Below, piece by piece: positions 8,559-17,966 of a stretch of DNA of 64,000 bases. Under the pieces are notes generated by a model. That model did no database searches. It had not been told where the DNA came from and saw only the letters and a program-made list of their open reading frames with translations. Origin of the DNA: Lachnoanaerobaculum orale (GTDB lineage: Bacteria > Bacillota > Clostridia > Lachnospirales > Lachnospiraceae). How positions within the stretch are numbered: position 1 is the first letter of the stretch; each line of letters begins with the position of its first letter. Both the position numbers and the translations under genes were made by a program. The stretch is from the NCBI RefSeq assembly GCF_003862485.1, contig NZ_RRCM01000001.1:1545374-1609373 (forward strand), given 5' to 3'.

Positions 8559-11004
8559 TATCCAACCTTAACTTAGTGAGATGCCAAATATCTCTTACAT
8601 ACTCCTCGATAGTTCTGTCAGATGAGAACTTACCTGCGTTTGCAGTCTGTGTAAGCGCCATCTTTGCCCATCTCTTCTTATCTTTGTAGGCTTTCTCCAC
8701 TTCATCATGTGCTTTGGCATAGCTTCTGAAGTCCTTAAGAATAAAGTATACATCCGCTCTGTCATTGCCCTGCTTCTTTAAAAGTGAATCATAGATTTCT
8801 CTAAACTCCTCGGTATTGTTCGGAGAATAAAATCCGTTTACAAGCTGCATAAGCACCGTTCTGATTTCAGTATCGGAGTTGAAGATAGTCATAGGGTCAT
8901 ATCCGCCGTTGTTTTCGTAGGCGATTACCTCATCTGAAGAAAGTCCGAAGATGAAAGCATTATCTCTTCCCACTTCTTCCACTATTTCCACATTTGCACC
9001 GTCCATAGTTCCTAAGGTAGGTGCTCCGTTTAACATAAACTTCATATTTCCGGTACCTGAAGCCTCTTTACTTGCTGTGGAAATCTGCTCACTGACATCT
9101 GCAGCGGCGAAGATTATCTCAGCATTGGATACCTTATAATCCTCTATGAATACCACCTTTATCTTACCGTTTATGCTCTTATCATTGTTGATGACATCCG
9201 CTACTGAATTTATAAGCTTAATAGTCTGCTTTGCTCTTCTGTATCCTGCCGCAGCCTTTGCACCGAAGATAAATGTTCTCGGATACATATCGAAGTTATC
9301 ATCATTTTTAAGCTTATTATAAAGATACATTACATGAAGGATATTTAAAAGCTGACGCTTGTACTCATGAAGTCTCTTTACCTGAACATCAAAGATGGAA
9401 TTCGGATCCACATCTATACCGTTATGTTCCTTGATATACTTTACAAGTCTTAATTTATTTTGATATTTGATCTCCATAAACTCTTCCAAAGACTTATCAT
9501 CGTTTAAATACTGCTTTAGGCCTGAAAGCTGTGGTAAATCTGTAATAAATTTATCACTTCCAAGTTTCTTTGTAATCCAATCCGTTAAAAGAGGATTGGC
9601 GTGAACAAGGAATCTTCTCTGTGTGATGCCGTTTGTCTTATTGTTGAACTTCTCAGGCATCATCTCATAGAAGTCTTTAAGCTCCTGATGCTCAAGTATC
9701 TGTGTATGAAGCTTTGCAACTCCGTTTACGGAAAATCCCGCTATGATTGCCATATATGCCATTCTGACCTGACCGTCATAGAGTATTGCCATCTTCTTTT
9801 CTTTTTCAGCGGCATTATTCGGATATCTGTCTCTTATTTGCACTACAAATCTTCTGTTTATCTCTTCCACTATCTGATAAACTCTTGGAAGTAATGACTT
9901 AAACAAGTCGATGGGCCATTTTTCAAGAGCCTCCGACATGATTGTGTGATTGGTATATGCCATACATCTGCTTGTGATGTCCCACGCCTCATCCCAGTTA
10001 AGGCCTTCTTCATCCAAAAGAAGTCTCATAAGCTCAGGTATTGCCACTGTAGGATGTGTATCATTCAGCTGGAATACCACCTTCTCGGGAAGCATATGTA
10101 TATCGCTGTGAGTTGATTTGAACTTATCAAGCGCTCTTTGAAGGCTGGCTGAGATAAAGAAGTACTGCTGCTTTAATCTAAGTTCCTTACCCGCATAATG
10201 ATTGTCATTAGGATAAAGCACCTCTACCAAAGTCTTTGCAAGGTTTTCCTGCTCAAGTGCCTTTTGATAGTCACCCTTATCAAACTGCTCAAGGCTGAAG
10301 TTTGTGATAGCCTCCGCATCCCAGATACGAAGTGAATTTACCATTCCGTTCTCATATCCGAGCACCGGCATATCATAAGGTATAGCCTTTACCGAACCGT
10401 AATTTTCCTGTATAAACTTCTCTTTGCCGTTTACATTATCAACCCTTACATTTCCGCCGAACTTTACTATATATGAATATTCGCTTCTCTTTATTTCAAA
10501 AGGGTATCCGTTCTTAATCCAGTCATCCGGAACTTCCTTTTGATATCCGTTTTCTATCTTTTGCTTAAACATACCGTAGTGGTATCTGATACCGCAGCCG
10601 TATGCAGGATAATTAAGAGTTGCAAGAGAATCAAGGAAGCAGGCGGCAAGCCTTCCAAGGCCGCCGTTTCCAAGTGCAGGATCGCTCTCCTGATCTTCTA
10701 TATCTGTAAGGTCAAATCCGAGTTCCTCTAAAACCTCTGCCACTTCTTTTCTTGCACCGAGGTTTATTATATTGTTGCCAAGCGCTCTGCCTATCAAAAA
10801 CTCCATTGAAAGGTAGTATAAAATCTTTGCATCCTGCTCATCATATGCCTTATGTGTATTTATCCATTCATCTATGACGGTATCTTTTATGGCATAGGAA
10901 AGAGCATAAAAAACCTGCTCTTTACTTGCCTCGTCTATAGTCTTTCTGTACAATACCTTTACATTATCTTCTATAGCCTTTTTTAATTCCTTAGCGTTCA
11001 TCAT
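8548..11004 (-). CDS. glgP: Glycogen/starch (alpha-glucan) phosphorylase
   Basis: 818 residues, full length for GT35. The pyridoxal-phosphate site EASGTGNMKFMLNGA (Lys in the Schiff base) lies near residue 660, preceded by KRLHEYKRQ and FIFGAKAAAGY. The N-terminal DPALGNGGLGRLAACF and YGMFKQ blocks are also present. It releases glucose 1-phosphate from storage glucan in the cytosol. It lies 11 bp downstream of ileS and is followed by the overlapping HAD phosphatase gene, so it is probably read from the ileS T-box promoter as well as any local one. The ribosome site is weak (AAAGG, widely spaced). Confidence 0.95.
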   Translation of the reverse strand: MMNAKELKKAIEDNVKVLYRKTIDEASKEQVFYALSYAIKDTVIDEWINTHKAYDEQDAKILYYLSMEFLIGRALGNNIINLGARKEVAEVLEELGFDLTDIEDQESDPALGNGGLGRLAACFLDSLATLNYPAYGCGIRYHYGMFKQKIENGYQKEVPDDWIKNGYPFEIKRSEYSYIVKFGGNVRVDNVNGKEKFIQENYGSVKAIPYDMPVLGYENGMVNSLRIWDAEAITNFSLEQFDKGDYQKALEQENLAKTLVEVLYPNDNHYAGKELRLKQQYFFISASLQRALDKFKSTHSDIHMLPEKVVFQLNDTHPTVAIPELMRLLLDEEGLNWDEAWDITSRCMAYTNHTIMSEALEKWPIDLFKSLLPRVYQIVEEINRRFVVQIRDRYPNNAAEKEKKMAILYDGQVRMAYMAIIAGFSVNGVAKLHTQILEHQELKDFYEMMPEKFNNKTNGITQRRFLVHANPLLTDWITKKLGSDKFITDLPQLSGLKQYLNDDKSLEEFMEIKYQNKLRLVKYIKEHNGIDVDPNSIFDVQVKRLHEYKRQLLNILHVMYLYNKLKNDDNFDMYPRTFIFGAKAAAGYRRAKQTIKLINSVADVINNDKSINGKIKVVFIEDYKVSNAEIIFAAADVSEQISTASKEASGTGNMKFMLNGAPTLGTMDGANVEIVEEVGRDNAFIFGLSSDEVIAYENNGGYDPMTIFNSDTEIRTVLMQLVNGFYSPNNTEEFREIYDSLLKKQGNDRADVYFILKDFRSYAKAHDEVEKAYKDKKRWAKMALTQTANAGKFSSDRTIEEYVRDIWHLTKLRLDNAK

Positions 11005-11015
11005 CGTAAGTACAT

Positions 11016-14000
11016 CTAACCTTTCTTACTTACTCCAAGGGATGTATGTTCTCCGTTCAAGTTCCAATCTTTAGTGTATCCCTCTACATTGTTATAAACT
11101 ATCTCATCTGCTAATGTATCATTCTTTATAACAGCTTCATTTTTCTTTATTATCTCGGCAATTCTGTCATTTCCGGACTGTGAAAGTACTATATGATCAA
11201 CGACCTCAAATCCGGCCTCTTTTCTCATTGTCTGAATCTTTGAAATAAGCTCTCTTACAAAGCCCTCTTCAAGGAGTGCGTCGTCAAGTCTTATATCAAG
11301 TACTACAGTTACTTTGTTGTCGGCTTCCGTAACGAAGTTGTCATTCTTTGCAGTCTCAATAAGCAAATCTTCTCTGCCGAGTACCACCTTCTCACCATCA
11401 AAGTCGAAGTTTAATGCTCCGTCAGTGTTCAGTTCCTGCATTGCCTTATGTCCGTCGAGATTTGCAAGCGCTTCTTTTATCTTGCCTAGAAGCTTGCCGT
11501 ACTTAGGTCCTACAGTCTTTAACTGCGGCTTGAATGAGTAGCTTACAAACTCTTCCACATCATCCTTAAACTCTACAGCCTTAACATTAAGCTCATCCTC
11601 TATAATCTCAACATAGAAAGGACTAAGTACATTCTCAGCCTTAACATACATATTTCCGATAGGCTGACGATTCTTTATATTTGCCGAATTTCTTGCAGCT
11701 CTACCAAGTACCACTATATCAAGAACCTCGTCCATGCTTACTTCAAGATCTTTGTCGATAAATTCCTCATTTACCTTAGGGAAATCCGTAAGATGAATAC
11801 TTTCAGGTGCATTCTTGTCCACACTTCTTACAAGATTTTGATAAATCTCTTCAGTCATAAAAGGTATCATAGGTGCTGAAATCTTTGAAAGAGTGATAAG
11901 TGACGTATACAAAGTCATATATGCATTTATCTTATCCTGCTCCATACCCTTTGCCCAGAATCTCTCTCTACATCTTCTTACATACCAGTTACTCATATCG
12001 TCTGTGAAGCTTTGCAGCGCTCTTGCAGTCTCTGTTATCTTATAGTTACTTAGATAGTCGTCCACTGTCTTTACCAATGTGTTAAGCTTTGATAAAAGCC
12101 ACTTATCCATTACGCTAAGCTTTTCATAGTCAAGTGTGTACTTTGTAGGGTCAAAGTTGTCAATATCCGCATAAAGTACATAGAAAGCATAAGTGTTCCA
12201 AAGTGTACCCAGGAACTTTCTCTGTCCTTCCTCAACCGCCTTGTCATGGAATCTGTTCGGAAGCCACGGAGCGGAGTTCACATAGAAATACCATCTGATG
12301 GCGTCCGCACCGAACTTGTTCAGTGCATCCATAGGGTCTACAGCATTTCCCTTTGACTTACTCATCTTCTGGCCGTCTTCATCCTGCACATGACCCATTA
12401 CGATAACATTCTTATACGGTGCTCTGTTAAATATCAATGTCGATATTGCAAGCAGCGAATAGAACCATCCTCTGGTCTGGTCCACAGCCTCCGAGATAAA
12501 GTCTGCCGGATACTGCGCTTCAAACTTCTCTTTATTCTCAAACGGATAATGATGCTGTGCAAAAGGCATAGAACCTGAGTCAAACCATGCATCAAGCACC
12601 TCAGGAGTTCTTTTCATCTCCTTGCCGCACTCAGGACAGGTAATTGTCACTGCGTCAATATAAGGTCTGTGAAGTTCTATATCTTCAGGACAGTTCTTTG
12701 ACATAGACTTAAGTTCTTCAATGCTTCCGATACTGTGCATATGTCCGCAGTCGCAAATCCAAACATTAAGAGGTGTACCCCAATATCTGTTTCTTGATAC
12801 AGCCCAATCCTGAATATTCTCAAGCCAATCGCCGAATCTTCCTTTACCTATGCTCTCAGGTATCCAGTTGATTGTATTGTTGTTTCTTATTATATCTTCT
12901 TTTACAGCCGTCATCTTGATGTACCAAGACTCTCTTGCATAGTAGATAAGCGGTGTATTACATCTCCAGCAGTGCGGATAGCTGTGTTCAAATACAGGTG
13001 CGTCAAAGAGCTTTCCGTTTTCTTCAAGGTCTTTTAATACAAGCTTGTCGGCATCCTTTACAAATACGCCTTCCCACTTTGTCTCTTTTGTAAGATTACC
13101 CTGTGCATCTACAAGCTGAACAAAAGGAAGATTATAGTTTCTTCCTATTCTTGAGTCGTCCTCACCGAATGCAGGAGCTATATGTACAATACCTGTACCG
13201 TCTGTAAGAGTTACATAGCTGTCACATACCACATACCATGCCTTACCCTTTACATTAAGTCCGCCCCAAAGCGGCTCATACTCAATGCCTTCAAGTTCCT
13301 TACCCTTATATGTTTCAAGTACGGTATAGTCATCTTTTAAAACTGTTTCAACCAATGCACTTGCAAGAATATATGTATAATCTCCCTGCTTTACCTTTGA
13401 ATACTCTTCGTCAGGATTTACACAAAGAGCCACATTACTTGGCAATGTCCAAGGTGTTGTGGTCCATGCAAGGAAGTATACATTCTCATCCTTTTTCTTA
13501 AATCTTACAATAGCGGATCTTTCCTTTACATCCTTATATCCCTGTGCCACCTCATGGCTTGAAAGCGGTGTTCCGCATCTTGGGCAGTAAGGTACTACCT
13601 TAAATCCTTTATAAAGAAGTCCCTTATCCCAAATCTGCTTAAGTGCCCACCACTCGGACTCTATATATGAATTGTGATATGTTACATACGGGTCATCCAT
13701 ATCGGCCCAGAAGCCTATTACATTTGAGAACTGCTCCCACATGCTCTTATACTTCCAAACAGACTCTTTACACTTCTCTATAAAAGGTGCAACTCCGTAT
13801 TTTTCTATCTGCTCTTTTCCGTTGATGCCGAGTTCTTTCTCAACTTCTATCTCTACAGGAAGTCCATGTGTATCCCAACCTGCTTTTCTCGGAACTTTGT
13901 AGCCTTTCATTGTCCTGTATCGTGGAATCATATCCTTGATAACTCTTGTAAGTGCGTGTCCTATATGCGGCTTTCCGTTGGCTGTAGGCGGTCCGTCATA

Positions 14001-14129
14001 GAACATATATGTCGGAGCATCTTTTCTGTCTTCGATACTCTTTTCAAAAATATGGTTGTCACGCCAAAACTTCTCAACTTCTCTTTCTCTCTCCACAAAC
14101 TTTAGATCTGTAGGTACCTTTTTATACAT
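11016..14129 (-). CDS. ileS: Isoleucyl-tRNA synthetase
   Basis: 1037 residues from the ATG at 14129 (ribosome site AAAGGA). An upstream in-frame start lies inside the leader terminator and is rejected. Class I signatures: PTANGKPHIGHAL (HIGH) near residue 50 and KMSKSKGN near 600. The editing domain lies between, and an anticodon-binding domain follows. A C-terminal region ends with a DALLEEGFVREL segment. The length is that of the long, eukaryote-like IleRS type found in many Firmicutes. It is controlled by the T-box leader immediately upstream. Confidence 0.96.
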   Translation of the reverse strand: MYKKVPTDLKFVEREREVEKFWRDNHIFEKSIEDRKDAPTYMFYDGPPTANGKPHIGHALTRVIKDMIPRYRTMKGYKVPRKAGWDTHGLPVEIEVEKELGINGKEQIEKYGVAPFIEKCKESVWKYKSMWEQFSNVIGFWADMDDPYVTYHNSYIESEWWALKQIWDKGLLYKGFKVVPYCPRCGTPLSSHEVAQGYKDVKERSAIVRFKKKDENVYFLAWTTTPWTLPSNVALCVNPDEEYSKVKQGDYTYILASALVETVLKDDYTVLETYKGKELEGIEYEPLWGGLNVKGKAWYVVCDSYVTLTDGTGIVHIAPAFGEDDSRIGRNYNLPFVQLVDAQGNLTKETKWEGVFVKDADKLVLKDLEENGKLFDAPVFEHSYPHCWRCNTPLIYYARESWYIKMTAVKEDIIRNNNTINWIPESIGKGRFGDWLENIQDWAVSRNRYWGTPLNVWICDCGHMHSIGSIEELKSMSKNCPEDIELHRPYIDAVTITCPECGKEMKRTPEVLDAWFDSGSMPFAQHHYPFENKEKFEAQYPADFISEAVDQTRGWFYSLLAISTLIFNRAPYKNVIVMGHVQDEDGQKMSKSKGNAVDPMDALNKFGADAIRWYFYVNSAPWLPNRFHDKAVEEGQRKFLGTLWNTYAFYVLYADIDNFDPTKYTLDYEKLSVMDKWLLSKLNTLVKTVDDYLSNYKITETARALQSFTDDMSNWYVRRCRERFWAKGMEQDKINAYMTLYTSLITLSKISAPMIPFMTEEIYQNLVRSVDKNAPESIHLTDFPKVNEEFIDKDLEVSMDEVLDIVVLGRAARNSANIKNRQPIGNMYVKAENVLSPFYVEIIEDELNVKAVEFKDDVEEFVSYSFKPQLKTVGPKYGKLLGKIKEALANLDGHKAMQELNTDGALNFDFDGEKVVLGREDLLIETAKNDNFVTEADNKVTVVLDIRLDDALLEEGFVRELISKIQTMRKEAGFEVVDHIVLSQSGNDRIAEIIKKNEAVIKNDTLADEIVYNNVEGYTKDWNLNGEHTSLGVSKKG

Positions 14130-14384
14130 AAAAATCCTTTCTTTGTAAGCCGGATTATAAAAAAGACCTGTCCTGTAACAGGACAAGTCAAAAACTTATA
14201 AACCACCTTTACAACATACTGTCATATGTGCTCCTATAACGGGGAAACCGGCTCACCCTACTGATATTTCAGGCGGCAACTCGGGAGTGATCTTCACTCT
14301 TGACTCCATACCGGTCTTCCACCGTCACCGGCTCGCTGAAATTTCTGTCAAGAACTACTCTCTCCGTCTCAGTCTTTATAACTA
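14130..14384 (-). ncRNA. T-box leader (isoleucine-specific) upstream of ileS
   Basis: Read on the minus strand, the leader contains the stem I pattern ending GTGAAGATCACTCC then GAGTTG. ATC (complement of 14289-14291), an Ile codon, sits in the specifier position. Downstream lie AGGGTGAGCCGG (complement of 14248-14259) and AAAGGTGG (complement of 14203-14210), either of which could carry the acceptor-end-binding bulge. The leader ends in an intrinsic terminator. The T-box core differs from the usual GGTGGNACCGCG. Uncharged tRNA-Ile should promote antitermination. Confidence 0.8.
14159..14189 (-). terminator. Leader terminator of the ileS T-box
   Basis: On the minus strand a stem of about 11 bp (GACTTGTCCTG/CAGGACAGGTC, one G-U pair) with loop TTA is followed by TTTTTT, ending 30 bp before the ileS start. 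Confidence 0.85.
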
Positions 14385-14389
14385 GGGAT

Positions 14390-14418
14390 ATTATAATCAC
14401 TTGTAGATATTCTGTCAA
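14390..14418 (-). promoter_or_regulatory. Promoter of the ileS leader
   Basis: Perfect TTGACA (complement of 14413-14418), 17-base spacer, perfect TATAAT (complement of 14390-14395), just past the end of the DUF554 gene. Confidence 0.85.
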
Positions 14419-14427
14419 TGCCGCAAA

Positions 14428-15156
14428 TCACAGCAGCGGCATTATATAAGCTGTCCAGATATGGCTTATCGGCATTGCAAGTATCATAGCCGGTATCATA
14501 TCGGCCACAGGAAACATCTTTACCTTTATCATTCTGAAACTTGTTGCAAGCAGTATTATTCCGCCCACCGCCTTAAAATCGTCAACCATCTCAGGGGTTG
14601 TATAAGGCATAATCATTCCTCCGCATGAAAACAGTGTAAAGAATATAATAAACTGCGGTATGGCAATGAAGGATACCACAGGTCCCAACAGACATGAAAA
14701 AATCATAGCTGTAAACAAATCAAGTATTGCCTTTGATATAAGTAAAGTGTGATCTCCGCTCATTCCCGATACTATAGAACCGTAGATACCTGTTCCGCCT
14801 GCACAAAACAGCACTATAATTGTAAGCAGCATTTCATCATATTCCTTATCGGATATATCACTCTCTTTTCTTCTTACAAGTCCGAATATCAAATTTTTCA
14901 AAAGCACTCCAAGTCTGTTTATCAGATCTCCGAAATGAACTATAAGCCCTATCGTAGTACCTGCAACAGTGGCAAATATAACAGCCGGCATATTTTTCAT
15001 AAGCATTACGCTTGTAATACCCATTGCCAAGGCACAGGCTCCGAAGACCATGTTTATCTTTTCCTTAAAATCAACACTCAAATACTTTCCGAATAATGTT
15101 CCCAATATTCCACCAATTATAATTGATGAGGAACAAAATATAACTCCTATAGGCAT
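14428..15156 (-). CDS. DUF554 family integral membrane protein
   Basis: 242 residues with about seven hydrophobic segments, and no signal peptide or soluble domain. The sequence from PIGVIFCSSSIIIGGILGTLFG through the glycine-rich GTGIYGSIVSGMSGD segment is typical of the DUF554/YdfK family. The biochemical role is unknown; a transport or channel role is only a guess from topology. It stands alone between the ileS promoter and a long intergenic region, with an ordinary ribosome site (GAGGAGAAAAAAATG). Confidence 0.85.
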   Translation of the reverse strand: MPIGVIFCSSSIIIGGILGTLFGKYLSVDFKEKINMVFGACALAMGITSVMLMKNMPAVIFATVAGTTIGLIVHFGDLINRLGVLLKNLIFGLVRRKESDISDKEYDEMLLTIIVLFCAGGTGIYGSIVSGMSGDHTLLISKAILDLFTAMIFSCLLGPVVSFIAIPQFIIFFTLFSCGGMIMPYTTPEMVDDFKAVGGIILLATSFRMIKVKMFPVADMIPAMILAMPISHIWTAYIMPLL

Positions 15157-15449
15157 TTTTTTCTCCTCTCATTCACGACATATATAATAATGTAATATTT
15201 AACTTATGTCCAACAAAATTCCGGAATAAGTTTTATATAAAGATTTAAATTCTAATATTACTTATAGTTATACTTAACATTCCATTTTTCCTGAATATTT
15301 AACAGAAATATTTTGCTAAAATCTCTGTTTTTGTAACCTAAATTTTATATGAATCAAGCATCACTATTATTTATTTATAATTGTTTTTCTTAATTATTTT
15401 TTTATTTTATTTCCATATTATAGACACAATTATTCATTATATTATAAGA

Positions 15450-15580
15450 GCATTAGCGAATGGCTAATGCAGGTTTCAGAATTACTGGAACTACAAAGCT
15501 TTTTCATACTCATACCGGACAGTTTAACTGTCCGGCCCCCCTAAAAATGTTAAACCACCTTTTTCCCGGGTGGTTTTTTC
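15450..15580 (+). ncRNA. Candidate stand-alone small RNA with intrinsic terminator
   Basis: Three hairpins in a row: GCATTAGC/GCTAATGC (15450-15470), a perfect CCGGACAGTT/AACTGTCCGG (15515-15535), and a terminator stem AAACCACC/GGTGGTTT followed by T6 (15552-15579). AT-rich -35/-10-like hexamers (TAGACA at 15421-15426, TATAAG at 15443-15448) lie just upstream. No ORF is associated and both flanking genes run the other way. It matches no RNA family I can name; 6S, SRP and tmRNA hallmarks are absent. Confidence 0.4.
15552..15579 (+). terminator. Plus-strand intrinsic terminator
   Basis: 8-bp stem AAACCACC/GGTGGTTT, 9-nt loop, then T6. No plus-strand gene precedes it within 500 bp, which supports a small RNA. 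Confidence 0.65.
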
Positions 15581-15681
15581 TTGTATCGAATTTGAAACCG
15601 AGTTCCTTTATTGTTAGAAATGTAGCAATATTCTGAAAGTACTTTCAATAATCTATGTTTTAACAGTTCTTATAATCATAT

Positions 15682-15711
15682 AAAAAGGAGCCTACTTTAA
15701 AGTAAGCCCCT
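15682..15711 (-). terminator. Terminator of the rnf operon
   Basis: On the minus strand GGGGCTTAC, TTTAAA, GTAGGCTCC, then TTTTT. It lies 21 bp beyond the rnfB stop. Confidence 0.8.
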
Positions 15712-15731
15712 CTCTTAAACTCATTATTAAA

Positions 15732-16547
15732 TTACGCCGTCATTGCAAGCTTTCCGTCTACAACCTGAATGACCTTGGTCGGACACTTAGCCGCACATTT
15801 TCCGCAGTTTATACACTTGGAATAATCTATAAGCGCAACATTTCCGTTCATATGTATTGCATCGCTCTCACAAGCCTTTACACACATAGTACATGCGATA
15901 CATCCTACCTCACATACTTCCTTAACGGCTTTACCCTTATCCTGTGAGTTACACTGTACGAATGTAAATGTCTCATAAGGTACAAGGTCGATAAGCTTCT
16001 TAGGACAGGCCTCAACACATTTGCCGCAGGCAACACATTTTTCTCTGTCTACAAGCGCAATACCGTCCACTATATGAATAGAATCAAACTCACAAGCCTT
16101 TACACATGAACCGAATCCCATGCAGCCGTAGCCGCAGGCCTTACCGCCCTGACCCGGTACATTCATAGCTGAATTACAGTCTGTAATACCGAAATATGTA
16201 AAGTTTTGCTTTGCCTTGTCACAAGTTCCCTTACATTTTACAAATGCAACCTCTTTTACGGCTTCACCTGCGCTTACACCCATAATCTCACCGATAACGG
16301 CCGCTACAGGAGGTCCGCCTACAGGACATTTGTTTACAGGGGCCTCTCCTGCCGCAATAGCCTTTGCAAGACCGTCGCAACCCGGATAACCGCAACCGCC
16401 ACAGTTGTTTCCCGGCAATGCTTCTCTAACCGCTATCTCTTTTTCATCCACCTCTACTTTAAACTTCTCGCTGGCAACTCCAAGTAGGAGACCAATAAGA
16501 ATACCGACTATACCGACTACAGCCGCAGCAATAATTACACCGTTCAT
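15732..16547 (-). CDS. rnfB: Rnf complex iron-sulfur subunit RnfB
   Basis: 271 residues. One N-terminal membrane helix (about 5-25) is followed by a Fe-S domain with NNCGGCGYPGCDG (about 46-58) and by several ferredoxin-like clusters: CGYGCMGFGSCVKAC, CVACGKCVEACP, CIACTMCVKAC and CINCGKCAAKCP. RnfB is thought to take electrons from reduced ferredoxin and feed them into the membrane complex that reduces NAD+ while pumping Na+ or H+. Last gene of rnfCDGEAB, with the operon terminator directly behind it. Confidence 0.95.
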   Translation of the reverse strand: MNGVIIAAAVVGIVGILIGLLLGVASEKFKVEVDEKEIAVREALPGNNCGGCGYPGCDGLAKAIAAGEAPVNKCPVGGPPVAAVIGEIMGVSAGEAVKEVAFVKCKGTCDKAKQNFTYFGITDCNSAMNVPGQGGKACGYGCMGFGSCVKACEFDSIHIVDGIALVDREKCVACGKCVEACPKKLIDLVPYETFTFVQCNSQDKGKAVKEVCEVGCIACTMCVKACESDAIHMNGNVALIDYSKCINCGKCAAKCPTKVIQVVDGKLAMTA

Positions 16548-16557
16548 ATTTTTCCTC

Positions 16558-17136
16558 CTATTTTATAAGTCCTGAGAATCCTGTAAAGGCAATAGCCATA
16601 AGACCTGCAGTGATAAGAACAATAGGCATACCTGATACGGTGTGAGGAATATCATTGTGTTCAATCTTCTCTCTTACACCTGAAAGTAATACTATTGCCA
16701 AAGCAAAACCGCTGGCGGTACCTACACCATATACCAAGCTCTGTGCAAAATTGTACTCTTTTGCAACATTGTCAAGTGCCACACCGAGCACTGCACAGTT
16801 GGTTGTAATAAGAGGCAGGTATACACCCAGTGCCTCATAAAGTGAAGGCATATTTTTCTTTAATACCATCTCAACAAACTGTACCAAAGCCGCAATAACC
16901 AAGATAAATACGATAGTCTGCAAATATTCAAGATGCAGCGGTATCAAAATATGTGCATATATAAGACTTGCCGACATACTTGAAAGAGTGATAACGAATA
17001 TAACCGCTGCACCCATACCTACAGAAGTCTCTGTCTTTTTCGATACACCGAGGAAAGGACACAGTCCCAAGAATCTGCTCAGCACTACGTTGTTTACGAG
17101 TGCCGCACTAATCAAAAGTAAAATCAGTTGAGTCAT
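16558..17136 (-). CDS. rnfA: Rnf complex membrane subunit RnfA
   Basis: 192 residues, six predicted membrane helices. The conserved N-terminal NNVVLSRFLGLCPFLGVSKK and the middle NCAVLGVAL carry the cysteines that coordinate the intramembrane iron-sulfur centre shared with RnfE. It is homologous to NqrE. The ATG overlaps the rnfE stop by 1 nt (TAATG), indicating translational coupling. Inner-membrane part of the ferredoxin:NAD+ oxidoreductase. Confidence 0.95.
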   Translation of the reverse strand: MTQLILLLISAALVNNVVLSRFLGLCPFLGVSKKTETSVGMGAAVIFVITLSSMSASLIYAHILIPLHLEYLQTIVFILVIAALVQFVEMVLKKNMPSLYEALGVYLPLITTNCAVLGVALDNVAKEYNFAQSLVYGVGTASGFALAIVLLSGVREKIEHNDIPHTVSGMPIVLITAGLMAIAFTGFSGLIK

Positions 17137-17957
17137 TATTTACCCTCCCCCGCATTTGCATTTTCTTTTGCGGCCTTTGCCTTAGCAAGAGCCTCTTCTT
17201 TTTTCTTCTTTGCTTCAAGTTCTTTCTTTTCAAGATCCTTATCAATAGTGATATGGTTTTCAAGCTTAGCCTCACCGAAGCAAGCCGCACAGTTACCTCC
17301 ACATGCTATCTCGGATGTATTGCCTGTATTTGTAGCACTTGGAGCCTTGAAATGATTTTGTAATGCTGAAAGCAGCGCCAGTACAAAGAACGCACCCGGT
17401 GCAAGTACGAATATGGAAATTCTGTATCCGTCAGGGATAATTACTATACCGTTCGGGAATGATGCCGCCGGTAAAAATCCTTTTAAGAAAGTACCTCCGC
17501 CTATAAGCTCTCTCACGATTCCTATACATGAAAGTGAAATTGTGAATCCCAGCCCCATTCCAAGTCCGTCAAAGAATGAAGGGAGTGCAGGGTTCTTTGA
17601 AGCATAACTCTCTGCTCTACCAAGAATAATACAGTTAACAACTATAAGCGGTATATAGATACCAAGTGACTTATAAAGCGCAGGTGTATAGCCCTGCATT
17701 AAAAGCTGTACAACTGTAACCAAAGACGCAACGATAACTATAAACGCAGGGATTCTCACTCTGTCAGGTATTATATTTCTCATTGCGGATATAATTAAAT
17801 TTGAAAACATTAAAACGGCTGTCGTAGAAAGTCCCATACCGACGGCATTTACAAATGATGTGGTAACTGCAAGTGTAGGACACATACCTAACATCAGAAC
17901 AAAGGTAGGATTTTCTTTGAATATACCGTTATATAAACGCTCTAAAATCTTGTTCAT
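17136..17957 (-). CDS. rnfE: Rnf complex membrane subunit RnfE with unusual Cys/Lys-rich C-terminal tail
   Basis: 273 residues. The first 200 or so are the RnfE/NqrD membrane domain (six helices) with the conserved NPTFVLMLGMCPTLAVT and VNCIILGRAE. The tail from about residue 215 is unlike the short ends of proteobacterial RnfE: it carries CGGNCAACFG and then a charged helix rich in Lys, Glu and Ala (KKELEAKKKKEEALAKAK). The cysteine motif could bind a metal or cluster, or be redox-active; this is inference. It lies 9 bp after rnfG and overlaps rnfA by 1 nt. Confidence 0.95.
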   Translation of the reverse strand: MNKILERLYNGIFKENPTFVLMLGMCPTLAVTTSFVNAVGMGLSTTAVLMFSNLIISAMRNIIPDRVRIPAFIVIVASLVTVVQLLMQGYTPALYKSLGIYIPLIVVNCIILGRAESYASKNPALPSFFDGLGMGLGFTISLSCIGIVRELIGGGTFLKGFLPAASFPNGIVIIPDGYRISIFVLAPGAFFVLALLSALQNHFKAPSATNTGNTSEIACGGNCAACFGEAKLENHITIDKDLEKKELEAKKKKEEALAKAKAAKENANAGEGK

Positions 17958-17966
17958 ATTTCCTCC

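Larger units (their letters stand above)
15157..15731. other. 575-bp AT-rich intergenic region
   Basis: I see no convincing protein-coding gene. It holds the Rnf operon terminator (15682-15711), a cluster of hairpins suggestive of a plus-strand small RNA (about 15450-15580), and very AT-rich DNA toward the DUF554 start. Confidence 0.7.

Noticed and set aside
14130-14186. N-terminal extension of IleRS beginning at 14186
   Set aside because: It would be encoded by the T-box terminator hairpin; the ATG at 14129 has a ribosome site and matches usual IleRS starts.
15515-15535. Perfect CCGGACAGTT palindrome as a protein operator
   Set aside because: Its place within a hairpin series ending in a terminator fits an RNA element better, and no regulator gene is adjacent.
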